From NCBI GenBank assembly GCA_022577435.1, contig JAKOON010000012.1:62001-126000 (forward strand): a stretch of 64,000 nucleotides of DNA, written 5' to 3'. Positions 37,602 through 49,735 of the stretch are shown in pieces. The stretch is from Embiotoca jacksoni (taxonomy: Eukaryota; Chordata; Actinopteri; Embiotocidae). The number at the start of each line of letters is the position of its first letter. The first letter of the stretch is position 1. The translations under genes were made by a program, and so were the position numbers. Under the pieces are notes generated by a model, which saw only the letters and a program-made list of their open reading frames with translations, ran no database searches and was not told where the DNA came from.

Positions 37602-37818
37602 CAGTGGGTACGGAAAGTATTCAGACCCCTTTAAATTTTTCACTCTTTGTTTCATTGCAGCCATTTGCTAAACTCAAAAAAGTTCATTTTATTTCTCATT
37701 AATGTACACTCAGCACCCCATCTTGACAGAAAAAAACAGAAATGTAGAAATTTGTGCAAATTTATTAAAAAAGAAAAACTGAAATATCACATGGTCATAA
37801 GTATTCAGACCCTTTGCT
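37602..37818. repeat. Tc1 left terminal inverted repeat
   Basis: A 217-bp terminal inverted repeat paired with 39006-39222. Its inner edge overlaps the transposase stop codon. Confidence 0.95.
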
Positions 37819-38846
37819 CAGTATTGAGTAGAAGCACCCTTTTGAGCTAGTACAGCCATGAGTCTTCTTGGGAATGATGCAACAAGCTTTTCACACCTGG
37901 ATTTGGGGATCCTCTGCCATTCTTCCTTGCAGATCCTCTCCAGTTCCGTCAGTTTGGATGGTGAACGTTGGTGGACAGCCATTTTCAGGTCTCTCCAGAG
38001 ATGCTCAATTGGGTTTAGGTCAGGGCTCTGGCTGGGCCAGTCAAGAATGGTCACAGAGTTGTTCCGAAGCCACTCCTTTGTTATTTTAGCTGTGTGCTTA
38101 GGGTCATTGTCTTGTTGGAAGGTGAACCTTCGGCCCAGTCTGAGGTCCAGAGCACTCTGGAAGAGGTTTTCTTCCAGGATATCGCTGTACTTGGCCGCAT
38201 TCATCTTTCCTTCAATTGCAATCCCTGTAGCTGAAAAACACCCCCATAGCATGATGCTGCCACCACCATGTTTCACTGTTGGGATTGTATTGGGCAGGTG
38301 ATGAGCAGTGCCTGGTTTTCTCCACACATACCACTTAGAATTAACGCCAAAAAGTTCAATCTTGGTCTCATCAGACCAGAGAATGTTATTTCTCATAGTC
38401 TGGGAGTCCTTCATGTGTTTTTTGGCAAACTCTATGCGGGCTTTCATATGTCTTGCACTGAGGAGAGGCTTCCGTCGGGCCACTCTGCCATAAAGCCCCG
38501 ACTGGTGGAGGGCTGCACTGATAGTTGACTTTGTGGAACTTTCTCCCATCTCCCTACTGCATCTCTGGAGCTCAGCCACAGTGATCTTTGGGTTCTTCTT
38601 TACCTCTCTCACCAAGGCTCTTCTCCCACGATTGCTCAGTTTAGCTGGACGGCCAGGTCTAGGAAGAGTTCTGGTCGTACCAAACTTCTTCCATTTAAGG
38701 ATTATGGAGGCCACTGTGCTCTTAGGAACCTTGAGTGCTGCAGAAATTATTTTGTAACCTTGGCCAGATCTGTGCCTTGCCACAATTCTGTCTCTGAGCT
38801 CCTTGGACAGTTCCTTCGACCTCATGATTCTCATTTGCTCTGACAT
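37818..38846 (-). CDS. Tc1-family DD34E transposase (342 aa)
   Basis: Full-length uninterrupted transposase of a cut-and-paste Tc1 element that inserts at TA. The N-terminal paired-type helix-turn-helix region (residues about 10-115) includes an AT-hook-like GRPAKLS (65-71) and a basic stretch. The catalytic triad is visible: Asp159 in WSDETKIELFG, Asp246 in FQQDNDPKHTA and Glu281 in LNPIEHLW, with 34 residues between the last two (DD34E). The glycine-rich KHGGGSIMLWGCF (192-204) is typical of the family. The length equals the usual 340 or so residues and no stop or frameshift is seen, so it may be active. Translation as a nuclear protein requires its own transcript; it also sits in the lec6 3' UTR. 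Confidence 0.96.
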   Translation of the reverse strand: MSEQMRIMRSKELSKELRDRIVARHRSGQGYKIISAALKVPKSTVASIILKWKKFGTTRTLPRPGRPAKLSNRGRRALVREVKKNPKITVAELQRCSREMGESSTKSTISAALHQSGLYGRVARRKPLLSARHMKARIEFAKKHMKDSQTMRNNILWSDETKIELFGVNSKWYVWRKPGTAHHLPNTIPTVKHGGGSIMLWGCFSATGIAIEGKMNAAKYSDILEENLFQSALDLRLGRRFTFQQDNDPKHTAKITKEWLRNNSVTILDWPSQSPDLNPIEHLWRDLKMAVHQRSPSKLTELERICKEEWQRIPKSRCEKLVASFPRRLMAVLAQKGASTQY

Positions 38847-39005
38847 GCACTGTGAGCTGTAAGGTCTTATATAGACAGGTGTGTGCCTTTCCTAATCAAG
38901 TCCAATCAGTTTAATTAAACACAGCTGGACTCCAATGAAGGAGTAGAACCATCTCAAGGAGGATCAGAAGAAATGGACAGCATGTGAGTTAAATATGAGT
39001 GTCAC

Positions 39006-39222
39006 AGCAAAGGGTCTGAATACTTATGACCATGTGATATTTCAGTTCTTCTTTTTTAATAAATTTGCACAAATTTCTACATTTCTGTTTTTTTCTGTCA
39101 AGATGGGGTGCTGAGTGTACATTAATGAGAAATAAAATGAACTTTTTTGATTTTAGCAAATGGCTGCAATGAAACAAAGAGTGAAAAATTTAAAGGGGTC
39201 TGAATACTTTCCGTACCCACTG
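39006..39222. repeat. Tc1 right terminal inverted repeat
   Basis: A 217-bp partner of 37602-37818, about 99% identical by eye. Confidence 0.95.
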
Positions 39223-39224
39223 TA

Positions 39225-39447
39225 TATGTGTTTGTTTTTGTTTTTTCCAAATATGTACACAAAGTACCTTAAACAAACAGCTATTAAAAGTAGCACGCTT
39301 TAATTTTACTTCTAAGTTTTTGTTTTTACAAAAATATTAAACGTGATATTTCAAGAAATCTTCATATTTTGACATTATTAAGCCAGTTGGCATTATCTTA
39401 CATAAGATTAATCTTTGCAGACTATCAAGTTACCTTCTGAATTTGAC
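39225..39447 (-). other. Proximal 3' UTR of lec6
   Basis: The segment between the lec6 stop and the Tc1 insertion, homologous to other lectin 3' UTRs. Confidence 0.65.
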
Positions 39448-41100
39448 TCAAACAGACAAAGACTTCTGTTCACAGATCCAATTGTTCCTGTTGGTGCAAT
39501 TCACTGATTTCCATCCATCGTTAGTTACAGAAATTGCACAGTGACCATCAGTCGGGTTTTCTATCCAGGAGCTGAGGAAAACAAAACATCAGTTAGATCC
39601 AGAGTCAAGATTTTATCATTCAAAGTGTTTAGAAATGCGTCTCTTACCTGTCAGCCAGATCACTTCCATCGACCCACTTCCATTTTCCACCATCAGCTTT
39701 CAGTCCAATCCAGTACCCTTCGTTTCCTGGACGGTTATAGCTGTTATCACGGACATATGTCTGAGGACAACAGAGGAAAAGGATCAGAGATATTTACTTA
39801 CTTTAATAAACTCACTGTGACCAACAGACTCGGCGTGTTTTCAGATCTTCAGAAAATACATTTTCATTTAATATAAGCTGTCATTACCTTTTCTTCTGCA
39901 TTATCTACAACCACCAAATCAGAATTCCTTATTGTGCAGTTTTCTCGAGCTTCTTCCCAGGTTTTCCGATCGGTAGAAGACTGATAGTTTAAAACCACAT
40001 AACAACTGGACTGGAACAGAATCCAGCCCGGCTGACAAGAGTTACAATGTCGTGCTGAAATAACAGAGATCAACTAATAATCAACTTTACTGTCTCGTTA
40101 TATCAAGATTCAATATTTTTATAACTAATGGGATCCCAACATACCACCATCTTTTCTGGGACAGTAGGCATCAATGCTCCACTGAGCTCGACTGATGTTG
40201 AGCTCATTCCCCTTTGCCTCCATGTCCTTTATTTGATTTGTAAGGTTTCTATTCTCCATCTCCAGCTCCTGGTTTTGTGTCTCCAGCTCCTGGTTTTGTT
40301 TCTCCAGGTTCATCTTTTCTGCTGTCAGCTTGGCGTTGTTTTCAGAAATGACCGAGGTAACTTAAAGTCAAACGTACAGGAAGATAGTTGGCAGTGAGCT
40401 GATATTGGATAACAAATTAACAAAAATCAAACAACTTTGACTTAAACTGAAAGTCAGATAAAATGCATCTTTGTTCAGAACTATTTCACAATAACGACAT
40501 AGAAATATTTGTTTACGTATGAGTTATACTTACAATATATTTGAAGGGCTACAATAACAAACAGTATCAACCAACTCACTGCTATTGTTGGAAAAGAATA
40601 AGTGAAAGAGGAAGACTTCTTGTCTGACAAAGAAATAAACAAAAACATTTAGCTGAAAAAAAATCAACATGAAACTTTAAAAAAGTTCAATCTGCTGTTA
40701 TAATATTTGTGCAGTAAATTGTGTTAATAACCTGCAGTGGCTGTTATTTTGTCCACAGTACAAACTGCTGCATTTTCAAAGTCACCTTCCTCAAGTTCCT
40801 CTGAAACAAATCAAACATAAGTTCTCAAAGATCTGCAGTAAATTAAACATTATTTCCAGAATCAGCAGACTGAGAAAATCATGATACAAATTAAAACATA
40901 AAGTCAATCGTGACATCTGAAATTAATTTGACCAAAGTGTTGTGATGATCATCATTATGAAAATGAATAAAATAAGATTCTGCTTCACAAAAGATGAGAC
41001 GCTTGTGAAGTTTGAATCTGTCAGAAAGCATCCTACCTGCAGATAAAGAAACATTTGGATTTCTAAAATTGACCGTCAGCGTCTGTGTTTTTCTGTTCAT
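39448..41100 (-). CDS. lec6: type B receptor lacking tail Tyr and membrane Arg (280 aa, 7 exons)
   Basis: Coding exons are 41037-41100, 40732-40800, 40534-40623, 40145-40360, 39888-40054, 39648-39760 and 39448-39571; all splice sites and phases are intact. The tail motif reads GDFENAAV, so the only conserved type B Tyr is Phe. The anchor reads VIVALQIY, so the membrane Arg is Gln. The neck has two heptads. The CTLD (HCNSCQPGW, SSCYVV, ENC, YWIGL, GHCAI, NNWICE) is complete apart from the calcium-site motifs missing in all copies. Losing both presumed signalling residues while the extracellular part stays open suggests a non-signalling or decoy form. Its 3' UTR carries a Tc1. Confidence 0.85.
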
Positions 41101-41969
41101 CCTGGAAAAAGCATCAAGTTCACCAGCGATTGAGCTGCATATGAAGGCTGAAATGGAAACGCTGGTGCAGTGATGTTAAACTTTACAAGGAAGTTTGTGG
41201 GTTTTTGGGTGTGTTTTGAAGTTGAGCCTTTTTTTAAAAACTTGTGGTCAGTTGTTGTGAGGGGAAGTTTTCTCAGTTGAATTTTACTTCTAAAATACAC
41301 AGTTTTTTGTTTCATCAAAGCAGAACTCGATCAGTAATATGATTGTGTTACATGTTGTTTTTCTGACCAATGATGATTGAATAAATGTCTGAATTCAGGT
41401 AAGCTGACCAGCCTGGATGGACTGCCATTTAAAATTCAGACACAGAACACATCCACACGCTGATCTCCAACGGCACCGATTAAACACAAATGTTTAAATA
41501 TCTGCAGCAAATTAGTCCGTATTTATAGAATCACTCCCAATGTGCTCGGCAGCCTGGAAAAATCATGGTAATAAATGTAAAGATGAAAAGGATTTTTTTT
41601 TTTAACTCTTCAAATGTATTTAATGCCAAAGTTACACTGTGTTGTTGTGCTTTAAAAAGGCATCATGCATTACAGAAATATGATTCTGCTACACAAAAGA
41701 GTGTCCGTGAAAAGCTCGTGAAATGTTTACTCTCCTTGCAGAAAGAGGAACATCTGGACTTTTTAAAGTAAGTCTGAGTCATGTACAAAGTTTAAAATAC
41801 CAGTTTTAATCTTGATATAGAAGCGTGTGGTTTTTAGTTCTGTTTTGAAGGTGTGACAGTTGGTGTTTGCTGAGAAACTAACGCTCAGTTGTGATGAGAA
41901 GTCTTATTTATTAATAGTTTGAACTCACACAGTGTGTCTGCAGCATCTTCTCAGGCTGCTGCAGTTCAT
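41101..41969. other. 5' flank of lec6 and spacer L
   Basis: Presumed lec6 promoter and shared spacer; no gene seen. Confidence 0.5.
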
Positions 41970-42681
41970 CAGTGCTGGAAGAAGTATTCAGGTCCTTTAC
42001 TTATGTAAAAGTAGCAACACAACGTGTATCTACTTCACGACAGGTAAAAATCCTACATTCAAAACATTGCTTTAGTAAAAACATGAGTATTAACAGTTAA
42101 ATTTACTTAACATATCAAACAGCAACAGTTTAGAAAAGATTCCCTGTTAGTGTTTTATGATGGGTTTGGATTAATATTACTGTTCTATCAATGTGCATTT
42201 TTAATGCTGCTGTTATTTAAAGTTAAACTAATTTGTACCACTTGACTGTTCAGCAATTTAACGTACAGTTATGCGTTATATTCTATATAGTCATCATGTG
42301 TTTGTAGTACTGCTGTCCTGTGAGAACCACTCATCTCTAAAAACAACAATCTGAGAAAAACATCCCTGTTTTCAGCTTTGTGACGATGTGTTTTTTTTTT
42401 TAAATACTTTATTTAGAAGTAGGAACATATAATCCTTCACTTTTTCTGAAAAGTTCCAATTCGATTCACCAAAATTTGGAGAGACATGGTTTTCACTGGA
42501 CAAGAAGGATATGAAAAATTGTAATCTTAAAAGTAACTTGTAACTAAAGCTGTCAAACCTCTGAGATGTGGTCGAATAGAAGTATGAAGCTTCACAACAG
42601 GAAATACTAAAGTAAAAGTACAAGTATCTCAAATTTGTACTTAAGTATTTGAGTAAATGTACTTGGTTACATTCCACCACC
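41970..42681. mobile_element. hAT-like non-autonomous element, cassette Y1
   Basis: About 0.7 kb, starting CAGTGCTGGAAGAAGTATTC and ending ...GGTTACATTCCACCACC, with subterminal TACTTAAGTAAAAGTA-type motifs in opposite orientation at the two ends. This is a common fish hAT-like non-autonomous pattern. The TTAA used by X elsewhere is mutated here to TTAT (42001-42004). It retains about 175 bp that Y2 and Y3 have lost. No coding capacity was seen. Confidence 0.6.
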
Positions 42682-43380
42682 ATCTTTTATCAAATGCAAG
42701 TGACTTTGATCATCAGAGTTTATCCCAGCATGCACTGCATAACAGGCAGGAAAAGAACAGCATCAACACGCAAACTGACTCACCTGCAGACACATGTGAA
42801 TGTAACCCTTGCTGTTGCAGCACGTAATCTTTTACTAAAGGGTAATCTATGATGCTAACCCTGGCACTACTATCTATGTAACATCAGTATCTGAGGTTCT
42901 TTAACAGTTCAGGCCAAGCTTTTTTCAGGTTACCTTGGTTACGGTTCACTTCATTTCAATTACTCGGTTGGGTAAGGAGATTGGTGGTAGCAACTCTATA
43001 CAAGAGCAATGAGACCTCCAGCCCACAAAGCACACACACAACCAATGATTCAATGATGAGGGAATATATTTACAGAATTATTTAAACCATTTCACTTGAA
43101 CAATACCTTTAAATCTCACATTAACTCAACTTCAGCTCTTAACAACAAAATGAATTCCACTGAACTCAAATAACTGTGTAACAAAAATTGGATAAACAAC
43201 CATTGAATTGCATATTATGACAAATAATCACTCAAATCAGGTATAAACCTCTGAACTCTGTTAAACCCAAAATAATTCAGTTGTTAGATCTTAATAGTCT
43301 GTTTTAGTCCTTTACAGTTGTCAGTCAAAGTAGGTCTCATTTATATCTTTGGAAGTTCCTTAACGTTCAACAGTTCACCA
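42682..43380. other. Y-type flank between hAT-like element and gene C
   Basis: About 0.7 kb present only in Y units; X units lack most of it. No gene was recognised. Confidence 0.5.
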
Positions 43381-43748
43381 TTAGTCTCTTCCAACGGATT
43401 TCTGGTTGTTTGTTTGAATCCAAAACAACTCTGAGATCTCAGAAAACAAAGTGCCAATAAAATTGGATCCTTTATATTTCTCGGTGAAGATCCAGACAGG
43501 ATAGCAGATGAAGCAGCTCGTAGTCACTTGATGAATCCCTAAAAAAAAAAAAAACAGCCTGCACACAAGTGTGCAGAACATCATCATATAGTCCGAGTTT
43601 CCTCTTTTTCCATCACATTAGATTTACACAAAACTTTCACAACTTTAAACACTTGTGACTAAATTATCTCATTTTGCCTCAATTTCAAGCAATACACTTG
43701 GCAATCAACATACTTTTACAACATATGCAGTAACTTTAACAAAAATTC

Positions 43749-43799
<51 letters not shown>

Positions 43800-44019
43800 A
43801 TGTGCTTCATTCACATCATCCAAAATGTTGTTATCCTGGCTGGTTTTGCTTCGCTATGTTCCTCAAAGTAAATTACTCCCAATTCTCTGACACAAACTTA
43901 GTTAACAAGATAACCTCAGGTAGCAACTCACCTGGATAATCCACTTCATTGAAGAAACGCCCGACGGAGTTCGTCCCGGTGAGAACTTCTCCCTCGACAG
44001 CTCCGCTGCAGCTCAGCAT
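43381..44019 (-). CDS. Candidate gene C, copy 5 (81 aa)
   Basis: Exon 1 is 43932-44019 and exon 2 is 43381-43538. Splice sites and frame are intact. Confidence 0.42.
43750..43796. repeat. (CA)n microsatellite
   Basis: Uninterrupted CA tract in the C intron. Confidence 0.93.
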
Positions 44020-45206
44020 GTAACTCACTTACAATACTGTTAAATTCACTCGATATCTCTTGGGAATCTCAAAATATCTGACTTTGCTCCAAATCTTGTC
44101 TGCCTCCTGCACCTGTCTTAGCTGCGGGGTCTCCGGTAGGTGAGTGCGTGGTTCAGAGAGTGGGAGGGGGGGCTAAGGGCTCTGCTACGTTCAGACCACC
44201 AGCTGGTTTGGTGAGACGTTTAGGGAACGTCTGTAAATTGGGAAACTGAATGTTACCCGGGTTACGTGAACATGGGAGAACACGTGACCTCGACAGAGAA
44301 GAGCTTCCATCACCCTCAAATCCAGGACCCCCGGTGTACAGTGACCACTGATCCTTTTTGATGACCAGGAAGAAAAATTAGTGCAAAACAGGTTTTGACT
44401 TGATCAGCATTTTAGGTAACAGCACTGAAAAAGATATTCAAACATGAAATCCCTCTTTGTAAAACACACAATATGTACTTGGCTGATAAATTGAACTTCC
44501 TGTTGTAATCTGGAGATTTGTTGGAGCTGATGTCGACGGTGTGATTGATTAATGAGGTCCAAACGTGGTGAACATACTGAGACCAGATCTGTTCCTGCCT
44601 CATACTGATTGAACTTGTTATATCATCCTGAAGAATGCAGTTCATCCTGACTTTATCAAAACTTAATGACATTTTTAATGAGAAGTTTTGAGAGAGATTA
44701 GAAAAAAAACAAGAAAACAGAAATATTGTTGTTCAGTTTAACATTTTTATTCAACATAACAGGATAAAAACATGCATGCTCTCCTAAATAGATATCTAAC
44801 ATTATCTGCTGCCTCAACGTGTGAAGACTTATTTACATCAGAATACAAATGTTGAAGAAAACAGCTTTGGTAGCATTTTGTTGAGAAGTAATGCAGCGCC
44901 CTCTGTTGGCCAATCACCGGCAACAGTGTTAAAAATTACACAAGAAACAAATATTTTCTAATATCTAAATTAATACATAATATCTGTTTTTGTTTTTATT
45001 TTTTTCAAATACGTACACAAAATACCTTAAACAAACAGCTGTTAAAAGTAGCACACTTTAATTTTACTTCTATGTTTTGGTTTTTACAAAAATATTAAAT
45101 GTGATATTTCAAGAAATCTTTATATTTTGAAATTATTAAACCAGTTGGCATTATCTTACATAAGATTAATCTTTGCAGACTATCAAGTTATCTTCTGAAG
45201 TTTGAC
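44020..45206 (-). other. 5' flank of C and 3' UTR of lec7
   Basis: Homologous to 2418-3603, with AATAAA (minus) at 44746-44751. Confidence 0.6.
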
Positions 45207-48200
45207 TCAAACAGACAAAGCTTTCTGTTCACAGATCCAATTGTTCCTGTTGTTACATTTCACTGATTTCCATCCTTGAGTTTGGTGAGAAATTGCACAG
45301 TGACCATCAGTCGGGGTTTCTATCCAGGAGCTGAGGAAACAAAAACATCAGTTGTATCCAGAGTCAAGATTTTATCATTCAAAGTGTTTAGAAATGCGTC
45401 TCTTACCTGTCAGCCAGATCACTTCCATCGACCCACTTCCATTTTCTACCATCAGCTTTCAGTCCAATCCAGTACCCTTCGTTTCCTGGACGGTGATAGC
45501 TGTTATCACTGACATTTTTCTGAGGACAACAGAGGAAAATGGATCAGAGATATTTACTTACTTTAATAAACTCACTGTGACCAACAGACTCAGCGTGTGT
45601 TCAGATCTTCAGAAAATACATTTTCATTTTCAATATGCTGTCATTACCTTTTCTTCTGCATTATCTACAACCACCAAATCAGAACTCATTATTTTGCAGT
45701 TTTCTCGAGCTTCTTCCCAGGTTTTCCGATCGGTAGAAGTCTTGTAGTCCAAAACCACATAGCAACTGGACTGGAACAGAATCCAGCCCGGCTGACAAGA
45801 TTTACACTGTCTTCCTGAAATAACAGAGATCAACTAATAATCAACTTTACTGTCTCGTTATATCAAGATGCAACATATTTGTAACTAATGGGATCCCAAC
45901 ATACCGCCATCTTTTCTGGGACAGTAGGCATCAATGCTCCACTGAGCTCGACTGATGTTGAGCTCATTCCCCTTTGTCGTCATGTCGTTTATTTGATTTG
46001 TAAGGTTTCTCTTCTCCATCTCCAGCTCCTGGTTTTGCATCGTGAGGTTCATCTTTTCTGCCGTGAGATTTATGACATTGCTCTCTAAGACAGCAAAGGC
46101 TCGTGTCAGGTTGTCAAACTGGACTTTCAGATTGATGTAGTCCTCCCTTAAATTGTTGTTGAGGTTTGTCAGGTTGCGATTCATTTCCAGAAGAGTATTT
46201 TCGTTGTTTTCCTGACTTAATGTAGCAACCGTAAAATGAAAAGTAGCTTCTTATGGGAAAGTAAGCAGTTTTTGTATTGTTCATTTTGCTTTTGTTATTT
46301 CATCACAGATCAAAGCTGCTTCCTGTCTGTTGTACTTCAGGTTTGCCAGCCTTTTGGGAGCTATAAGCTAAGATTGTGTTTTTTCTATTTCAGAGAACAA
46401 CAAAAAAGCCGCAAAAAGACCAACACTCACAATGTGTTAAGCCATCTTTCAATATTTCCCAGCTTCCCCCATTGGTTTACACAAAATTCGCTCAAAACAG
46501 TTTAACAATGTAGTTTTAAGTAAAAATGACTGAAACAACATTCAATGGTAAATATTTTGTGGACTTTTTTTTTTTTTAGCCAATGATTTCGTGTTCTAAA
46601 CTTTTCCCTGTTACCAAGAAACCCAACAGCAGGTGTAGATTTATTATTTGGCCTGATGTTTCCCAACATGGTGAATTACATGGCTATTATTAAGGCAAAA
46701 TGTGCAATAATTGGTTACACAGTACTGAAAATATATATTGTATGAAAAAAAACCTGTGTTATACTATCTTCATACATTTGACCATGAATTATTGTGTCCA
46801 GTAATTCACTTTGTTCTTGACAGATTTAGAAAACTAAAAGCAGAAACTTATGGTATGTAAAACAATCTGATATCACATGACGGTAACAGAAGAAATATTA
46901 TTCTATAAGGGTCTGCCTTGTGTCTAAGTTCGTGCATGGACTGTCTGTTTTACATACTTACTGTAGACACAGATTGCTATGATGCCCAACAGCAAAATGA
47001 CACAGAAAGTCACCAAGCAACAAGCCAAGAGCCGATAGTGGCGACGTCGTCCGTCTGCTTTCTTGTCTGGCAGGAATCGGATAGACAAACATATAAATAC
47101 GTGGCTTTAGAAGTCGGAGTTCATGAAATAACGTGGGTAACCAAAGTTACAGTCTTTTTCAGTCCAACATTTCCTCTTTACCTTGCCATCGCCAAAGAAG
47201 GTATTTTAAACTTAGTAAGTTAGAAACAGGAAGTATAAAAACTTTTAAATCAGACTGTGAAAACCTCAAATTAACTTAAATTCAACATGAGATTGCATTT
47301 GTACACAAAACAATGTTTTGCAATGAAACACATGAGAAAGGAAACGCTTCATGACCATTATGTATTATTAATGTTCACGTGGGACACTTAAAGGAAAGAT
47401 TTACAATTTCTCAAATGTTTTAGAGATAAATTCTTTCAGACATTGTGCTACAGATGAACCAGGTTGTAGGCAGAAGTGGACATAGCCTCCATTCCTATTA
47501 GGCCAACCCAGTAATATCGACAAATATAACGCTGTAATGTATTTAAGCATCTCATTGTTTGTTTATTTTTTGCTAAGTAATCTGTCCTTCAGATATGATA
47601 AGAATTGATAGATGTTGAAAATATAGTCATCAGTTGTCATTCAATTAAAGGTGATAATCTTAAAAATATATATTTATAAGAACATTTGTAAAACTCTTAA
47701 ATCATGTTTCAATCGCATTTTGGGTTTCCGGTCGATAAGGGTTCACTAAAGTTTACAGATTGTGACCCGTCCAAACACATATTTTGGAGCTTGCCTGACT
47801 GAATGTTTACCAAATCAACTACTATACAATCATATATTTTTGACTTTTCTTAAATGATTTCTGCTGATTTAAATAAACCAATTTATTACAAACAACAATT
47901 ATTCCACAACATGGCGGTCAGTCAGAAGTTTTACACGTGTTGGTTTGTGTGTTTGTTTGTTTGTTTGATATCACAAAGCCGATATCAGCACCAAATGTTC
48001 TCAGACTCACCTGTGTTTTGTTTTTGTGTTCTTTTACAACTTACCATTTGTGTCTGGACTTTGTTCGGTTGAGTTCTTTTTCTCCTTCACTTCATCGTAC
48101 ACAGTTTCCTCTTCGTTTTTAGCTGAAAGGTTAAAAGTTTAAATAGTGTACAGTGGTTAAATATTAACAGTTCACTATAATCAACAATGAGATAAAAAAA

Positions 48201-48451
48201 AAAAAAAAAAAAAAAGAACAATGACAAACTGCTTGGTTAAGTTAGCTAAATATGTAACCTGATCCGACACCAGTACAATAAATTAATATTTAATACGAGG
48301 AGGGTCACATAAACAAAGACTCTGTTCTGAAGCCAAAGTCTGAGAATATCTTTTCTAGTCGCTCTGTACTTTTAAAAGTTGACTTACCTTCCGGTCGGGA
48401 TCGGTTCTTATTTTTGAATACAACTGAAGCGTAGTTAACGTCCTCCGCCAT
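45207..48451 (-). CDS. lec7: type A receptor with ITIM and ITSM (331 aa, 7 exons)
   Basis: Coding exons are 48388-48451, 48045-48122, 46962-47066, 45905-46249, 45648-45814, 45407-45519 and 45207-45330; all phases fit. ITIM VNYASV and ITSM-like TVYDEV are conserved despite other changes in exon 2, which supports selection on them. The neck is 6 residues shorter than in lec1 through loss of a heptad unit plus an indel (one MQNQELE unit). The CTLD has CQPGW, SSCYVV, ENC, YWIGL, GHCAI and NWICE without calcium motifs. It is diverged enough from lec1/lec3 to be an independent gene, not an assembly copy. Confidence 0.88.
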
Positions 48452-49002
48452 CGCGACAACCTTTCTGTTGAGTCTATCTGACTTGTAGTCAAAGAAGTAC
48501 CACTGTAATTGAGCCACAGAGACTCACAAGAAGAGAAGTGGTTGTTTCCTCTGTTGAGGTGAATCTGTCTCTCACGGCATTGAAATATATCAACTTCTGC
48601 TTTTCTTGAGAAAGTCATTTGTATGCACGACAGTCCGGATGTCAACTTCAACCCAACACTGTGTTCCTGTTCCATAATCAGCTTGATATAAAATATATTA
48701 TTACAATGAGTATATAACATGGTATAACAAGATTACTAAGATGTAACAAGGACTTTGGATGTTTTCTTGGTTTTGTGTAAAACACCAATAACCAATTGAA
48801 TTTACCCATCTGCTGTTGTGTTTTTTTTTTTGTTTTCTCTGCATCATTACTCACATGGTCTCACACCTTTACTGCAGATTGCTCCGGTCTGAACTCTTCT
48901 TTTGTGGCCGTCGATGCACGTATAAATGTTCCTGTAATACTGAGTATAGCATTGTTAAGAGATACACTCACCTCACCCCAACACGTGGAGGCAGATGGCC
49001 GC
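48452..49002 (-). promoter_or_regulatory. 5' flank of lec7
   Basis: Homologous to the upstream regions of lec1 and lec3; presumed promoter and 5' UTR. It joins a lectin 3' flank at about 49003 (GGCCGCCCA|CCTCGACAG). Confidence 0.45.
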
Positions 49003-49735
49003 CCACCTCGACAGAGAAGAGCTTCCATCACCCTCAAAACCAGGACCCCCGGTGTACAGTGACCACTGATCCTTTTTGCTGACCAGGAAGAACAATTAGT
49101 GCAAAACAGGTTTTGACTTGATCAGCATTTTAGGCAACAGCACTGAAAAAGATATACAAGCATGAAATCCCTCTTTGTAAAACACACAATACTGTATGTG
49201 CTGAGCTGATAAATTGAACTTCCTGTTGAAATCTGGAGATTTGTTGGAGCTGATGTTGACGGTGTGATTGATTAATGAGGTCCAAACGTGGTGAACATAC
49301 TGGGACCAGATCTGTTCCTGCCTCATACTGATTGAACTTGTTATATCATCCTGAAGAATGCAGTTCATCCTGACTTCATCAAAACTTCCTGATATTTTTA
49401 ATGAGACTGTTTTGAGATTCGAAAAAAAAACAAAGAAAACAGAAATATTGTTGTTCAGTTTAACATTTTTAAACAACATAACGGGATAAAAACACACATT
49501 TTCTTCTAAATAGATATCTAACATTATCTGCTGCCTCAACCTGTGAAGACTTATTTACATCAGAATACAAATGTTGAAGAAAACAGCTTTGGAAGCATTT
49601 TGTTGAGAAGTAGTTTTTTGTTGGCCAATCAGCAGCAAGAGTTTAAAACATTATACAGGAAACAAATATTTTCTAATATCTATTCATACGTTAGATCTGT
49701 GTTTGTTTTTTTTCCAAATATGGACAAAAAGTACG
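49003..49735 (-). pseudogene. 3'-flank remnant of a deleted lectin gene
   Basis: This matches the 3' UTR and flank found below every lectin gene, but at about 49735 it joins spacer L (AGTTGAGCCTCTATTTC). The stop-bearing exon and the rest of the lectin are gone, a deletion of roughly 2.3 kb compared with lec2. The usual AATAAA is also lost (TTTTTAAAC instead of TTTTTATTC near 49466). Confidence 0.75.

Larger units (their letters stand above)
37602..39222 (-). mobile_element. Tc1/mariner transposon, complete, with intact transposase
   Basis: A 1621-bp element flanked by TA (37600-37601 and 39223-39224), with termini CAGTGGGTACGG and its complement. Terminal inverted repeats of about 217 bp (37602-37818 and 39006-39222) differ at only about two sites. 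The motif AAGTATTCAGACCC occurs at the outer and inner ends of each repeat, an IR/DR layout. The other lectin copies show the empty site, so the insertion is unique to lec6. It lies within the lec6 3' UTR, in the same direction. Its left repeat carries a minus-strand AATAAA near 37760 that could shorten the lec6 transcript. Confidence 0.97.

Noticed and set aside
37858..38757. Several plus-strand frames across the Tc1
   Set aside because: They are antisense to the transposase, whose frame is fully explained by family motifs.
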